From an uncultured Parasphingopyxis sp. (GTDB lineage: Bacteria > Pseudomonadota > Alphaproteobacteria > Sphingomonadales > Sphingomonadaceae): a stretch of 9,916 bases of DNA. Of the stretch, positions 1-6,103 are shown piece after piece. The position numbers and the translations under genes were made by a program. The stretch spans positions 1 through 9,916 of the forward strand of contig CAJQMX010000139.1 in NCBI GenBank assembly GCA_905479515.1, written 5' to 3'. The notes below the pieces were generated by a model. The model worked only from the letters and a program-made list of their open reading frames with translations. It was not told the DNA's origin and made no database searches. Every line of letters starts with the position of its first letter. The first letter of the stretch is position 1.

Positions 1-17
1 AAGCAGCGCGAACCGGA

Positions 18-464
18 TCAGAAATAAGGCCGGACAACAACCAGTATCACGATAACCGTGGCGGCGATTCCGGGAACTTCATTGAGCATCCTCAATCGCT
101 TACCGGAAAGCGGTCTCTCTCCGCGTGCCAGCTTCTTGCGATAGCCCATGAGCCAACCCTGATAGCCGGACAGGGCAATGACGCACACCAATTTGGCAAT
201 GAACCATGGCTGCGCCCAGAGATTCAGATAATAGGCCAGCGTCAAACCAAGCACCCACACGATCAGCATCGAAGGGTTCATGATGATCGTCGAAAGCTTG
301 TCTTCCCGCTCGATCCAGGCGGTCGCTTCCGGCGATCCTTCCGCCGCTTCCTGATGATAGACGAAAAAGCGCGGGAGCATGAACAGGCCGGCCATCCAGA
401 ATATCACGAAAATGATGTGCGCAGCCTTGAGCCAGGGATAAGCGAGGGTCAGAATCTCGATCAT
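18..464 (-). CDS. hemJ: Protoporphyrinogen IX oxidase HemJ
   Basis: A 148-residue membrane protein of the HemJ (UPF0093) family. The family oxidises protoporphyrinogen IX to protoporphyrin IX, the penultimate step of haem synthesis, in the inner membrane, and replaces HemY/HemG in most alphaproteobacteria. Seen here: four hydrophobic segments at about residues 10-33, 61-81, 87-107 and 131-146; the N-terminal block with His16, the motif GLFMLPRFFVYH and His37, the conserved histidines of the family; and a basic loop (YRKKLARGERP) near residues 108-118. Length is normal for the family. The ATG at 464 lies 3 bp after the hemE stop, so the two are very likely co-transcribed and translationally coupled, uniting two haem-pathway enzymes. 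Some family members were annotated as CopD-like copper proteins, but the motif set favours HemJ. The 17 bases beyond the stop are too short to interpret. Confidence 0.93.
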   Translation of the reverse strand: MIEILTLAYPWLKAAHIIFVIFWMAGLFMLPRFFVYHQEAAEGSPEATAWIEREDKLSTIIMNPSMLIVWVLGLTLAYYLNLWAQPWFIAKLVCVIALSGYQGWLMGYRKKLARGERPLSGKRLRMLNEVPGIAATVIVILVVVRPYF

Positions 465-467
465 CGC

Positions 468-1526
468 TCAGCCCGTGCGCAGCCGTGCCAGCAAATGCTC
501 GACATGGGCGATCGGAGTATCCGGCAAAATTCCATGGCCCAAGTTGAACACATGTGGCCGACTGGCGAAAGCCTTTTCTATCCGGTCGATCGCACTGTCG
601 AGACGGTCCCCGCCAGCGATCAGCGCAAGCGGATCAAGATTGCCCTGCAACGGCAGATCCGCAGGCAGGGTTTCGGCTGCCCATTCCGGATCAATCGTCT
701 CATCAAGTCCCAGCGCATCCACTCCGGTCTCACGCGCATAGGCCGGCAGTTTTTCGCCCGCGCCCTTGGGGAAACCGATGACCGGCGTATCGGGATAGCG
801 AGCCTTGAGCGCGCGCACGATCTTCTCCGTCGGCGCAATAACCCATTGCTCAAACTGGGCTGGAGACAGGCTGCCGGACCAGCTGTCGAACAGCTGTACG
901 GCATCGACGCCTGCATCAATCTGCTTGCCGAGATATTCGATCGTCTTGTCCGCAATCGCATCGATTATCGCACCAAAGGCTTCAGGATCACCATAAGCCA
1001 TGCGGCGGGTCTCTGCCTGATCACGACTCCCCTGCCCGGCAACCATGTAGGTGGCGACCGTCCATGGACTTCCTGCAAAGCCCAGAAAGGTCGTGCCAGA
1101 CGGCAAAGCATCAGCAACCAACGCAACGGTCCGATACACTGGCTCAAGACGCTCTGGCACAGCTTCAAGCGCGCTGAGCGCACTATCAACAAGCGGAGGC
1201 GAAAGCCGCGGACCTTCTCCGGCAACGAACCGCAAATCCTGACCAAGCGCATGAGGGATGACCAGGATATCGGAAAACAGGATGGCCCCGTCGAATCCAA
1301 ACCGGCGGATCGGCTGCAGGGTGACATCAGCCGCAGATTCGCTGTCATGGACGAGATCGAGAAACCCGCCCTTCTCGGCACGCAGCTTACGATATTCGGG
1401 AAGATAGCGACCAGCCTGACGCATCAGCCAAACGGGAGGAGGATCCATCCGTTCGCCGCGCAGCACGCTTAGCAGTTTCTTCTCATTCTGTCCGGTAATC
1501 GGCACGTCTTTTTGCTCTACTATCAC
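468..1526 (-). CDS. hemE: Uroporphyrinogen decarboxylase HemE
   Basis: Cytosolic enzyme that removes four carboxyl groups from uroporphyrinogen III to give coproporphyrinogen III in haem synthesis. All signatures are present: PVWLMRQAGRYLPEYR (Arg36 and Arg40 contact substrate carboxylates), FSDIL with the essential Asp86, GSPWTVATY with Tyr160, LFDSWSGSLSP, and the C-terminal NLGHGILP with His331. Length (352 residues at most) fits the family. The start is uncertain: GTG at 1526 gives the longest form but has no ribosome-binding site and lies inside the AT-rich origin tract; GTG at 1505 (seven codons later, beginning VPITGQ) follows a weak AGAG sequence and leaves the tract free for a promoter. 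I prefer 1505 slightly but report the longest frame. It is transcribed away from the origin and heads the hemE-hemJ operon, as at the Caulobacter and Rickettsia origins. Confidence 0.96.
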   Translation of the reverse strand: MIVEQKDVPITGQNEKKLLSVLRGERMDPPPVWLMRQAGRYLPEYRKLRAEKGGFLDLVHDSESAADVTLQPIRRFGFDGAILFSDILVIPHALGQDLRFVAGEGPRLSPPLVDSALSALEAVPERLEPVYRTVALVADALPSGTTFLGFAGSPWTVATYMVAGQGSRDQAETRRMAYGDPEAFGAIIDAIADKTIEYLGKQIDAGVDAVQLFDSWSGSLSPAQFEQWVIAPTEKIVRALKARYPDTPVIGFPKGAGEKLPAYARETGVDALGLDETIDPEWAAETLPADLPLQGNLDPLALIAGGDRLDSAIDRIEKAFASRPHVFNLGHGILPDTPIAHVEHLLARLRTG

Positions 1527-1549
1527 TATATATACTTATATAATTATTA
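1519..1549. other. AT-rich tract, likely DNA unwinding element
   Basis: Only 4 of 31 bases are G or C, with runs of alternating TATA, in otherwise GC-rich DNA. It lies at the hemE end of the proposed origin, where DnaA would melt the duplex. On the minus strand it also offers -10-like hexamers for hemE, so it may serve as both unwinding element and promoter. It overlaps the first codons of the longest hemE frame, which argues for the shorter hemE start. Confidence 0.65.
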
Positions 1550-1585
1550 GATTGAGGAAGTAAGTTGGAGGCTTGGCAACGGGGC

Positions 1586-1606
1586 TTAATCGCTTTGAGC
1601 GGTTAG
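1586..1606. repeat. Imperfect inverted repeat in the origin
   Basis: Arms TTAATCGCT and AGCGGTTAG around a TTG loop form 9 pairs, two of them G-T wobbles. No T-run follows on either side, so it is unlikely to be a terminator. A protein-binding or structural role in the origin is possible but unproven. Confidence 0.4.
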
Positions 1607-1617
1607 GCCAACAGCTT

Positions 1618-1692
1618 GACTCAAGAATGGATCCCTATGGCACCCGGAGTCGATTCCGTTATCCCGGTAATTCACACCCTGTTTGCGGATTC
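1618..1692. promoter_or_regulatory. Cluster of four GANTC (CcrM-type) methylation sites
   Basis: Sites at 1618-1622 (GACTC), 1647-1651 (GAGTC), 1652-1656 (GATTC) and 1688-1692 (GATTC); the middle two abut. At about 1 per 256 bp, 0.3 would be expected in 75 bp. GANTC is methylated by CcrM in many alphaproteobacteria; the sites become hemimethylated when the fork passes and are read by GcrA at promoters. Their role here is inferred from position. Confidence 0.55.
1668..1676 (+). promoter_or_regulatory. Weak DnaA box TAATTCACA
   Basis: One mismatch to TTWTNCACA. It lies in the centre of the proposed origin, and its CACA forms part of the CACACCC arm of a distant inverted repeat. Weak on its own; supported only by context. 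Confidence 0.35.
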
Positions 1693-1699
1693 CATTCCC

Positions 1700-1708
1700 T
1701 GTGGAAGA
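1700..1708 (-). promoter_or_regulatory. Weak DnaA box TCTTCCACA (minus strand)
   Basis: Read on the minus strand it has one mismatch to TTWTNCACA. It is in inverted orientation to the other two boxes, within the proposed origin. Confidence 0.4.
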
Positions 1709-1791
1709 GTTGCGGGACAGAAAATCGGATTACGGGTGTGGTTTGATGGCTTGCACCTATCCCGATTGTTCAGCTAGCGCCGTCATCAGGC

Positions 1792-1800
1792 TTTTCCACA
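1792..1800 (+). promoter_or_regulatory. DnaA box TTTTCCACA
   Basis: Matches the relaxed DnaA consensus TTWTNCACA exactly and differs from TTATCCACA at one base. It is 52 bp upstream of the ppsR start codon, so DnaA bound here could also affect ppsR transcription. Confidence 0.65.
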
Positions 1801-1852
1801 GGCTTGTACGTCCAGAATTTGGTCGTCTCGGGCTCCGTCATACAGGCATCCC

Positions 1853-2701
1853 ATGATCCGGCTTCATCTTCATCTGATATCGGACTCCACCGGCGAGACG
1901 CTGGAAAATATCGCCAAGGCAGGGCTGGCCCAGTTTGACGATGTCGAAACGATCAAACATTTCTGGCCGATGGTCCGCAGCGAGGGCCATGTTGACCGTG
2001 TATTTGACGATATCGGCAAGCAGCCAGGTCTCGTTCTCTATACACTTGTCGATCATAATGTCCGGCGGCAGCTGGAAACGCGGTGCCGGGCCATGGGGCT
2101 GCCGGCCGTTTCTGCGCTGGACCCTGTGATCGACGCATTGTCCCGCCTGCTCGGGATGGAAGCGAAGGAACGGCCGGGCGGACAGCATCTGCTCGACGCG
2201 GCCTATTTTCAGCGGGTCGAGGCGATCCAATATACGATTGCCCATGATGACGGTATCGCGCCGGAAGATTGGGACCGCGCGGATATCGTGCTTGCCGGTG
2301 TGTCGCGGACGTCGAAAACGCCAACCAGCATCTATCTTGCCAATCGCGGGTATAAGGTTGCCAATGTGCCGCTCGTGCCGGAGTCTCCGCCGCCGGACAC
2401 ATTGTACCGCCTGAAAAACCCGATCATTGTCGGCCTGACAACCAGCCCGGACCGGCTGGTGCAGGTTCGCCGCAATCGCCTGCTGAGTCTGAACCAGACC
2501 CCGGAAACCGACTATGTGGATCAGGACCGGGTCAAGGCCGAGGTTGCTTTTGCCAGGCGGATATTTGCCGACAATGACTGGCCGGTAATCGACGTGACGC
2601 GGCGCTCGATCGAGGAAAGTGCCGCAGCTATCCTCAACATTGTAATGGAGCGGTCAAAGGCGGCTGGCAGCGAAAACGGGGAGGCTGTGCCATCCAGTTA
2701 A
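1853..2701 (+). CDS. ppsR: Pyruvate, phosphate dikinase / PEP synthase regulatory protein (PpsR/PDRP, DUF299)
   Basis: A 282-residue member of the DUF299 (UPF0085) family. These bifunctional enzymes inactivate pyruvate phosphate dikinase or PEP synthase by ADP-dependent threonine phosphorylation and reactivate it by Pi-dependent phosphorolysis, setting flux between pyruvate and PEP. Seen here: the N-terminal HLISDSTGET block (residues 7-16) and the P-loop-like motif GVSRTSKTP from residue 149, which binds the nucleotide, followed by SIYLANRGYKVANVPLVP. Length is typical. The ATG at 1853 starts directly before the conserved block, so the start is secure despite a weak ribosome-binding site. 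It is the first gene to the right of the proposed origin, as is its homologue in Rickettsia, and overlaps maf by 10 bp. Whether the target here is dikinase or PEP synthase cannot be told from this window. Confidence 0.93.
   Translation: MIRLHLHLISDSTGETLENIAKAGLAQFDDVETIKHFWPMVRSEGHVDRVFDDIGKQPGLVLYTLVDHNVRRQLETRCRAMGLPAVSALDPVIDALSRLLGMEAKERPGGQHLLDAAYFQRVEAIQYTIAHDDGIAPEDWDRADIVLAGVSRTSKTPTSIYLANRGYKVANVPLVPESPPPDTLYRLKNPIIVGLTTSPDRLVQVRRNRLLSLNQTPETDYVDQDRVKAEVAFARRIFADNDWPVIDVTRRSIEESAAAILNIVMERSKAAGSENGEAVPSS
2678..2684 (+). promoter_or_regulatory. Strong Shine-Dalgarno GGGGAGG that decides the maf start
   Basis: A near-perfect anti-16S match inside the 3' end of ppsR, with 7 nt between it and the ATC at 2692, an ideal spacing. 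It is only 2 nt from the GTG at 2687, which is also out of the maf frame, and 16 nt from the ATT at 2701. It therefore points to ATC 2692 as the initiator. Confidence 0.65.
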
Positions 2702-3285
2702 TTCTCGCCTCGCAGAGCAGCACGCGCCGGGCGATGCTGGACGCCGCATCCGTGCCGTTTGAGGCTATGGCCGCGGGGGTCGATGAGGAATCGGCCAAGG
2801 CCTCGCTTTGCGCGGATGGCATTTCCGCGCGCAATCTTGCCGATGCGCTGGCCGAACTGAAAGCCGTTAAACTGTCGCGGCGCTATCCCGAAGCATTGGT
2901 GCTGGGTTGCGATCAGGTGGCGTCTTTGGATGACCGGATTTTTGACAAGGCCGCGACGCGGGACGAAGCCGAATCCCATCTCCGGGCCTTGCGGGGGGAA
3001 ACCCATCACCAGACAAGCGCTGCCGTGATCTGCGAAGCGGGTAAGCCGGTCTGGCGCCATATTGATCGTGCGAAACTCACCATGCGCGCCTTCTCCGATT
3101 CTTTCCTCGAAACCTATCTGGATGCCGAATGGCCGGCCATTGGTGGCTGTGCCGGCGGTTATCGACTCGAAGGTCGCGGCGCGCAGCTATTTTCCCGGAT
3201 CGATGGCAGCCATTTTACGATTCTCGGCCTGCCGCTTCTGCCCCTGCTCGATTATCTGCGCATTCGCGGAGTGATGATGAAATGA
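2692..3285 (+). CDS. maf: Maf/YceF-type nucleotide pyrophosphatase, apparent ATC start
   Basis: Maf proteins hydrolyse non-canonical nucleoside triphosphates to the monophosphate and PPi, cleaning the nucleotide pool. This one is of the YceF (m7GTP pyrophosphatase) type: LILASQSSTRR at residues 3-13 (the nucleotide-binding S/RR motif), LGCDQVASLDD with likely catalytic Asp74, FDKA, then CAGGYRLEGRG and ILGLPLLPLLDYL at the C-terminus. The family motif begins before the first in-frame ATG (2734, codon 15), and no in-frame ATG, GTG or TTG occurs between it and the SD. The reading frame QLILASQ is intact and preceded by ATC at 2692, 7 nt after GGGGAGG, so I place the start there (197 residues, normal length). 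A start at 2734 would delete the substrate-binding motif. It overlaps ppsR by 10 bp and aroE by 4 bp (ATGA). A base error in ATG is the main alternative. Confidence 0.88.
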   Translation: MQLILASQSSTRRAMLDAASVPFEAMAAGVDEESAKASLCADGISARNLADALAELKAVKLSRRYPEALVLGCDQVASLDDRIFDKAATRDEAESHLRALRGETHHQTSAAVICEAGKPVWRHIDRAKLTMRAFSDSFLETYLDAEWPAIGGCAGGYRLEGRGAQLFSRIDGSHFTILGLPLLPLLDYLRIRGVMMK

Positions 3286-4091
3286 CCAAACCATATGCCG
3301 AAGTCATCGGCGATCCGATTGCCCATTCGAAATCCCCGCTCATTCACGGCTTCTGGCTCGAAAAACTGGGTATCGATGCCGCGTATCGCGCCGCCCATGT
3401 AACGCCGGATGGTCTTGCGGACTATTTCGAGAAGCGGCGCGCAGATCCGGCCTGGCAGGGCTGCAATATTACACTTCCTCACAAGGAAGCCGCGCTCGAT
3501 CATGTTGAAGATCGCGGGGAACTGCGCACCAGCATTGGGGCGATCAACACGGTACTGCGCGAAGATGGAGTGCTGATCGGCACGAACACCGATGCCGCCG
3601 GTTTCTATGCGCCTATCTCTGCTCTCGAACTTGGCGGTGCCGATGTTGCGGTGATCGGGGCGGGGGGAGCTGCCCGCGCCGTTCTTTTCGCGTTGAAGCG
3701 TATTGGCGTCGCAAATGTCACCCTGTTCAACCGCACGCCGATCAAGGGCGCAGGGTTGCTCGCAACCTTTGGACTCAAGGGCGATGCCTTGCCCCTTGAT
3801 GCACCCCTGCCGCCCGTTGAACTGCTCATCAACGCCAGCGCGCTCGGCATGACCGGGCAACCGCCGCTGATGGTTGATCTCGATCCCCTTCCCGAAGATG
3901 CGGTTGTCTATGATCTGGTCTATGCGCCTCTCGAAACAGAATTGCTTGCCGCCGCCCGTGAAAGGGAACTGGCCACGGTTGATGGGCTTGAAATGTTGAT
4001 TGGCCAGGCGGCAATCGCGTTTGAGCTGTTCTTCGGCCAGCCCGCACCGCGCGAGGATGATGCCCGATTGAGGGAGATAGTGATCGGATGA
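3282..4091 (+). CDS. aroE: Shikimate 5-dehydrogenase AroE
   Basis: Catalyses NADPH-dependent reduction of 3-dehydroshikimate to shikimate in aromatic amino-acid and chorismate synthesis; cytosolic. The ATG within ATGA at 3282 gives 269 residues, the usual length, beginning at the conserved AEVIGDPIAHSKSP. Motifs: the shikimate-binding serines in SKSP (16-19), NITLPHKE with catalytic Lys68, GAINTV with Asn89, GTNTD with Asp104 (the Lys/Asp pair), the Rossmann loop GAGGAARA from residue 126, and FNRT (149-152), whose NRT is the AroE mark of NADP preference. A longer in-frame extension back to 3129 lies inside maf and is not used. The 4-bp overlaps at both ends (maf upstream, coaE downstream) indicate translational coupling within the ppsR-dnaQ operon. 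No anomaly is seen. Confidence 0.97.
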   Translation: MTKPYAEVIGDPIAHSKSPLIHGFWLEKLGIDAAYRAAHVTPDGLADYFEKRRADPAWQGCNITLPHKEAALDHVEDRGELRTSIGAINTVLREDGVLIGTNTDAAGFYAPISALELGGADVAVIGAGGAARAVLFALKRIGVANVTLFNRTPIKGAGLLATFGLKGDALPLDAPLPPVELLINASALGMTGQPPLMVDLDPLPEDAVVYDLVYAPLETELLAAARERELATVDGLEMLIGQAAIAFELFFGQPAPREDDARLREIVIG

Positions 4092-4702
4092 TTCTGCTTG
4101 GACTCACCGGGTCGATCGGAATGGGAAAATCGACCGTTGCCGCCATGTTTGCGGCTGAAGGCGTCCCGGTCTTCGATGCGGATGCCGAGGTGCATCGGTT
4201 GCAGGGGCCGGGCGGCGAACTCGTTCAGGCCATTGAGGAGCTGTTTCCCGGCACCACCGGGCCAGAAGGCGTGGACCGGGCAAAACTCTCAAAAGCGGTG
4301 CTGGGGAATCGCGAAAAACTGAGCGCATTGGAGGAATTGATTCACCCGGCGGTCGGGCTCAACCGCGCGGCCTTTCTTAAAGAACATCGCGATGCGCCGC
4401 TTGTTTTGTTCGATATTCCTCTACTCTACGAAAAAACCGGTGAAGCCGGGCTCGACGCGGTGATCGTCGTTTCGGCTCCTCCTGACGTGCAGCGTGACCG
4501 CGTGCTCAAGCGGCCCGGCATGACGCCCGAAAAATTCGACCATATTCTTGCCCTGCAGCTGCCCGATGCCGAAAAACGCGCCCGTGCCGATTTCATCATC
4601 GATACCGGAACTCCGATTGACGAAACGCGGGCACAGGTTGACGCACTCGTCACTTGCTTACGCGCGCATGACGTCCGATATTGCCAACAATGCGTGAGAT
4701 AG
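4088..4702 (+). CDS. coaE: Dephospho-CoA kinase CoaE
   Basis: Last step of coenzyme A synthesis: ATP-dependent phosphorylation of the ribose 3'-OH of dephospho-CoA. The protein is a 204-residue P-loop kinase of normal length. Motifs: Walker A GSIGMGKST at residues 8-16, the substrate-pocket DAD with Asp32, the EELIHPAV segment of the CoA domain, FDIPLLYE, a VVSAPPDVQRDRVLKR stretch with the basic lid, and the C-terminal ADFIIDTG typical of the family. It starts in the ATGA overlap with aroE and overlaps dnaQ by 13 bp. The order maf-aroE-coaE-dnaQ is widespread in alphaproteobacteria near the origin, which supports the assignments of all four genes. Confidence 0.97.
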   Translation: MILLGLTGSIGMGKSTVAAMFAAEGVPVFDADAEVHRLQGPGGELVQAIEELFPGTTGPEGVDRAKLSKAVLGNREKLSALEELIHPAVGLNRAAFLKEHRDAPLVLFDIPLLYEKTGEAGLDAVIVVSAPPDVQRDRVLKRPGMTPEKFDHILALQLPDAEKRARADFIIDTGTPIDETRAQVDALVTCLRAHDVRYCQQCVR

Positions 4703-5394
4703 TTTTCGATACGGAAACCACCGGCCTGAGCCCCAAGAGCGGCGATCGACTGGTGGAGATTGGCGCGCTTGAGATGGTCAACCGGGTCGAGACTGGTCGT
4801 AGCTTCCACATTTACTGCAATCCCGAGCGCGAGATGCCGAGCGAGGCCTTTGCCGTGCACGGACTCTCCGATGCTTTTCTGGCCAACAAGCCGCTTTTCG
4901 CCGACGAGGTGGGAAATTTTCTCGATTTCATCGGGGATAGCCCTTTGGTTGCCCATAATGCGCAGTTTGATTTCGGTTTTGTAAATGCCGAGCTTGATCG
5001 GTGCGGCCATCAATTCATTTCGATGGAGCGAATGATCGACACCTTGGCCATCGCGCGGACCAAGCATCCCGGCGCGAAGCATAGCCTGGACGCGCTTTGC
5101 TCCCGCTATGGCATCGACCGCAGCCAGCGGGTCTTGCACGGCGCGTTGCTCGATGCGCAGTTGCTCGCCCAGGTCTATGTGGAGCTGACGGGTGGCCGCC
5201 AGATCGGGCTTGTGCTTGCCGAAGACGACAGTGCTGCGTCGCCCGCAGATTTGCGGATGGCGGAAGCCAAGCCCCAGCAGCGCCGCGCCATTCGCGAAGT
5301 TCGACCGCATGCAGCCTCGGATGAAGAGCGCGCGCGCCATGCTGCATTTGTTTCGCAGCTCACCGACCCGCTATGGCCAGTTGAGTCGCAATAG
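4690..5394 (+). CDS. dnaQ: DNA polymerase III epsilon subunit (3'-5' proofreading exonuclease)
   Basis: DEDDh exonuclease that removes misincorporated nucleotides within the Pol III core. Starting at the ATG at 4690 (234 residues), the catalytic set is complete: Asp7 and Glu9 in FDTETTGL, Asp94 in HNAQFDFGF, and His150 and Asp155 in HGALLDA. After the nuclease domain, QIGLVL at residues 171-176 sits where the epsilon subunit carries its beta-clamp-binding motif. A linker rich in Ala, Arg and Pro then leads to a C-terminal AFVSQLTDPLWP, the likely contact with the alpha-subunit PHP domain. These extras support true DnaQ over a generic exonuclease. A TTG at 4681 would add three residues, but the family starts at MREIVFDTE. 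It overlaps coaE by 13 bp and ends the operon. In many alphaproteobacteria secB follows; here hpf does. Confidence 0.95.
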   Translation: MREIVFDTETTGLSPKSGDRLVEIGALEMVNRVETGRSFHIYCNPEREMPSEAFAVHGLSDAFLANKPLFADEVGNFLDFIGDSPLVAHNAQFDFGFVNAELDRCGHQFISMERMIDTLAIARTKHPGAKHSLDALCSRYGIDRSQRVLHGALLDAQLLAQVYVELTGGRQIGLVLAEDDSAASPADLRMAEAKPQQRRAIREVRPHAASDEERARHAAFVSQLTDPLWPVESQ

Positions 5395-5410
5395 GATTTA
5401 AAATTGGCGT

Positions 5411-5427
5411 CCTGCTGTTCTGGCAGG
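5411..5427. repeat. Small hairpin between dnaQ and hpf
   Basis: CCTGC and GCAGG pair around TGTTCTG. A T-G wobble inside and a further CG/CG pair beyond a bulged T lengthen the stem. No T-run follows, so it is not a classic terminator. It ends 8 bp before the hpf Shine-Dalgarno and could act in the 5' leader. An isolated -10-like TAAAAT (5399-5404) lies just upstream but has no well-placed -35. Confidence 0.4.
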
Positions 5428-5435
5428 CGTATGAT

Positions 5436-5442
5436 GAAGGAG
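5436..5442 (+). promoter_or_regulatory. Strong ribosome-binding site of hpf (GAAGGAG)
   Basis: Seven nt before the ATG at 5450. It is one of the best Shine-Dalgarno sequences in the window, consistent with high expression of a hibernation factor. Confidence 0.6.
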
Positions 5443-5449
5443 TAGCGTA

Positions 5450-6043
5450 ATGGACATTCGTGTATCAGGCCATCAGATCGAAACTGGTGATGCACTTAAA
5501 CAGCATGTTGAGGATCGCCTGAACGCAATTGCCGACAAATATTTTTCGCGGACAATTTCCGCCAATGTCACCTTTGGCAAAGGCCCCCATGATCACGGGT
5601 TTCGCTGCGCGATTGTTGTCCATGTGATGCAGGGTGTGATGCTGAAGGGCGAAGCAGACAGCCAGGGCGACGCCCATGCGGCGTTCGAAGAGGCAGCGGG
5701 CCATGTCGAAAAGCAGCTGCGCCGCCACATGAACCGGCTCAAAGATCATCACAAACATGCCAACGGCAATGGCGAGGTTCCGGCCGCAATGCCTGAACCA
5801 ACTGGTGGCTATACCGTGTTCAAGGCAGATGAGGACGCGGAAGAGATCCCCGATAACCCGCCGATCATCGCTGAAATGAGCGTTGATATTCCCGATGCCA
5901 GCGTTTCCAATGCGGTGTGGATGCTCGATCTGCGCAATACCAACGCGCTGCTCTTCAAAAATAGCGACACTGGGGTATATAACATGGTGTACAGACGCCG
6001 GGACGGATCCATCGGTTGGGTCGAACCTGAGCGCCCGGTTTGA
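5450..6043 (+). CDS. hpf: Long-form ribosome hibernation promoting factor
   Basis: Binds the 30S decoding centre of idle ribosomes and, in the long form, dimerises them to 100S particles in stationary phase. The 197 residues divide into an N-terminal S30AE/RaiA domain (about 1-100, beginning MDIRVSGHQIETGDAL, with basic KQLRRHMNRLKDHHK near its end), a variable linker (about 101-150), and a C-terminal dimerisation domain whose core is residues 165-191 (LLFKNSDTGVYNMVYRRRDG then IGWVEP). The C-terminal domain makes it long-form HPF, not the short E. coli type. It is separated from dnaQ by 55 bp with its own strong ribosome-binding site, so probably has its own promoter. ptsN follows after 60 bp, as in many proteobacterial rpoN-hpf-ptsN clusters, but rpoN is not upstream here. 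Confidence 0.94.
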   Translation: MDIRVSGHQIETGDALKQHVEDRLNAIADKYFSRTISANVTFGKGPHDHGFRCAIVVHVMQGVMLKGEADSQGDAHAAFEEAAGHVEKQLRRHMNRLKDHHKHANGNGEVPAAMPEPTGGYTVFKADEDAEEIPDNPPIIAEMSVDIPDASVSNAVWMLDLRNTNALLFKNSDTGVYNMVYRRRDGSIGWVEPERPV

Positions 6044-6103
6044 AGATACGCTAACCCCGACTCCCGTATTTCCCGGGCGATCACCGCGTAACCAAGGTGT
6101 TGA

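Larger units (their letters stand above)
1527..1852. other. oriC: Putative chromosomal replication origin (oriC)
   Basis: A 326-bp gap without a gene between divergently transcribed hemE and ppsR, the position of the origin in Caulobacter and Rickettsia (hemE-RP001 arrangement, from recalled knowledge). Seen here: an AT-rich tract at 1519-1549, DnaA boxes at 1792-1800, 1668-1676 and 1700-1708, four GANTC sites at 1618-1692, a 9-bp imperfect hairpin at 1586-1606, and a distant inverted repeat (CACACCC at 1673-1679, GGGTGTG at 1734-1740). Two related 10-mers, ATCCCTATGG (1631-1640) and TTCCCTGTGG (1695-1704), are of unknown meaning. Replication leaving this point would be co-directional with hemE-hemJ leftward and with most genes rightward. 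The gap must also hold promoters for hemE and ppsR, but I could not place either with confidence. Origin function is inferred; a whole-chromosome GC-skew inflection would decide it. Confidence 0.8.

Noticed and set aside
354..1472. A 372-codon open frame on the plus strand
   Set aside because: Lies antisense across hemE and hemJ, which have full family motifs; its translation is low-complexity, Arg/Pro-rich and matches no known family.
1586..1606. Hairpin as a transcription terminator
   Set aside because: No T-run on either strand, and it sits between divergent genes where no terminator is needed.
1527..1852. CtrA sites (TTAA-N7-TTAA) in the origin
   Set aside because: A TTAA at 1586-1589 has no partner at the right spacing; no full site was found.
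2660..2734. Programmed -1 frameshift fusing PpsR to Maf
   Set aside because: The frames are in the right relation, but no clear heptameric slippery site is seen, and a strong Shine-Dalgarno before ATC 2692 explains Maf synthesis more simply.
4681..4689. TTG start of dnaQ three codons upstream
   Set aside because: ATG 4690 matches the usual N-terminus (MREIVFDTE), and no ribosome-binding site favours the TTG.
4426..5340. A 304-codon open frame on the minus strand
   Set aside because: Shadow of coaE and dnaQ, both with complete catalytic motifs and conserved gene order.
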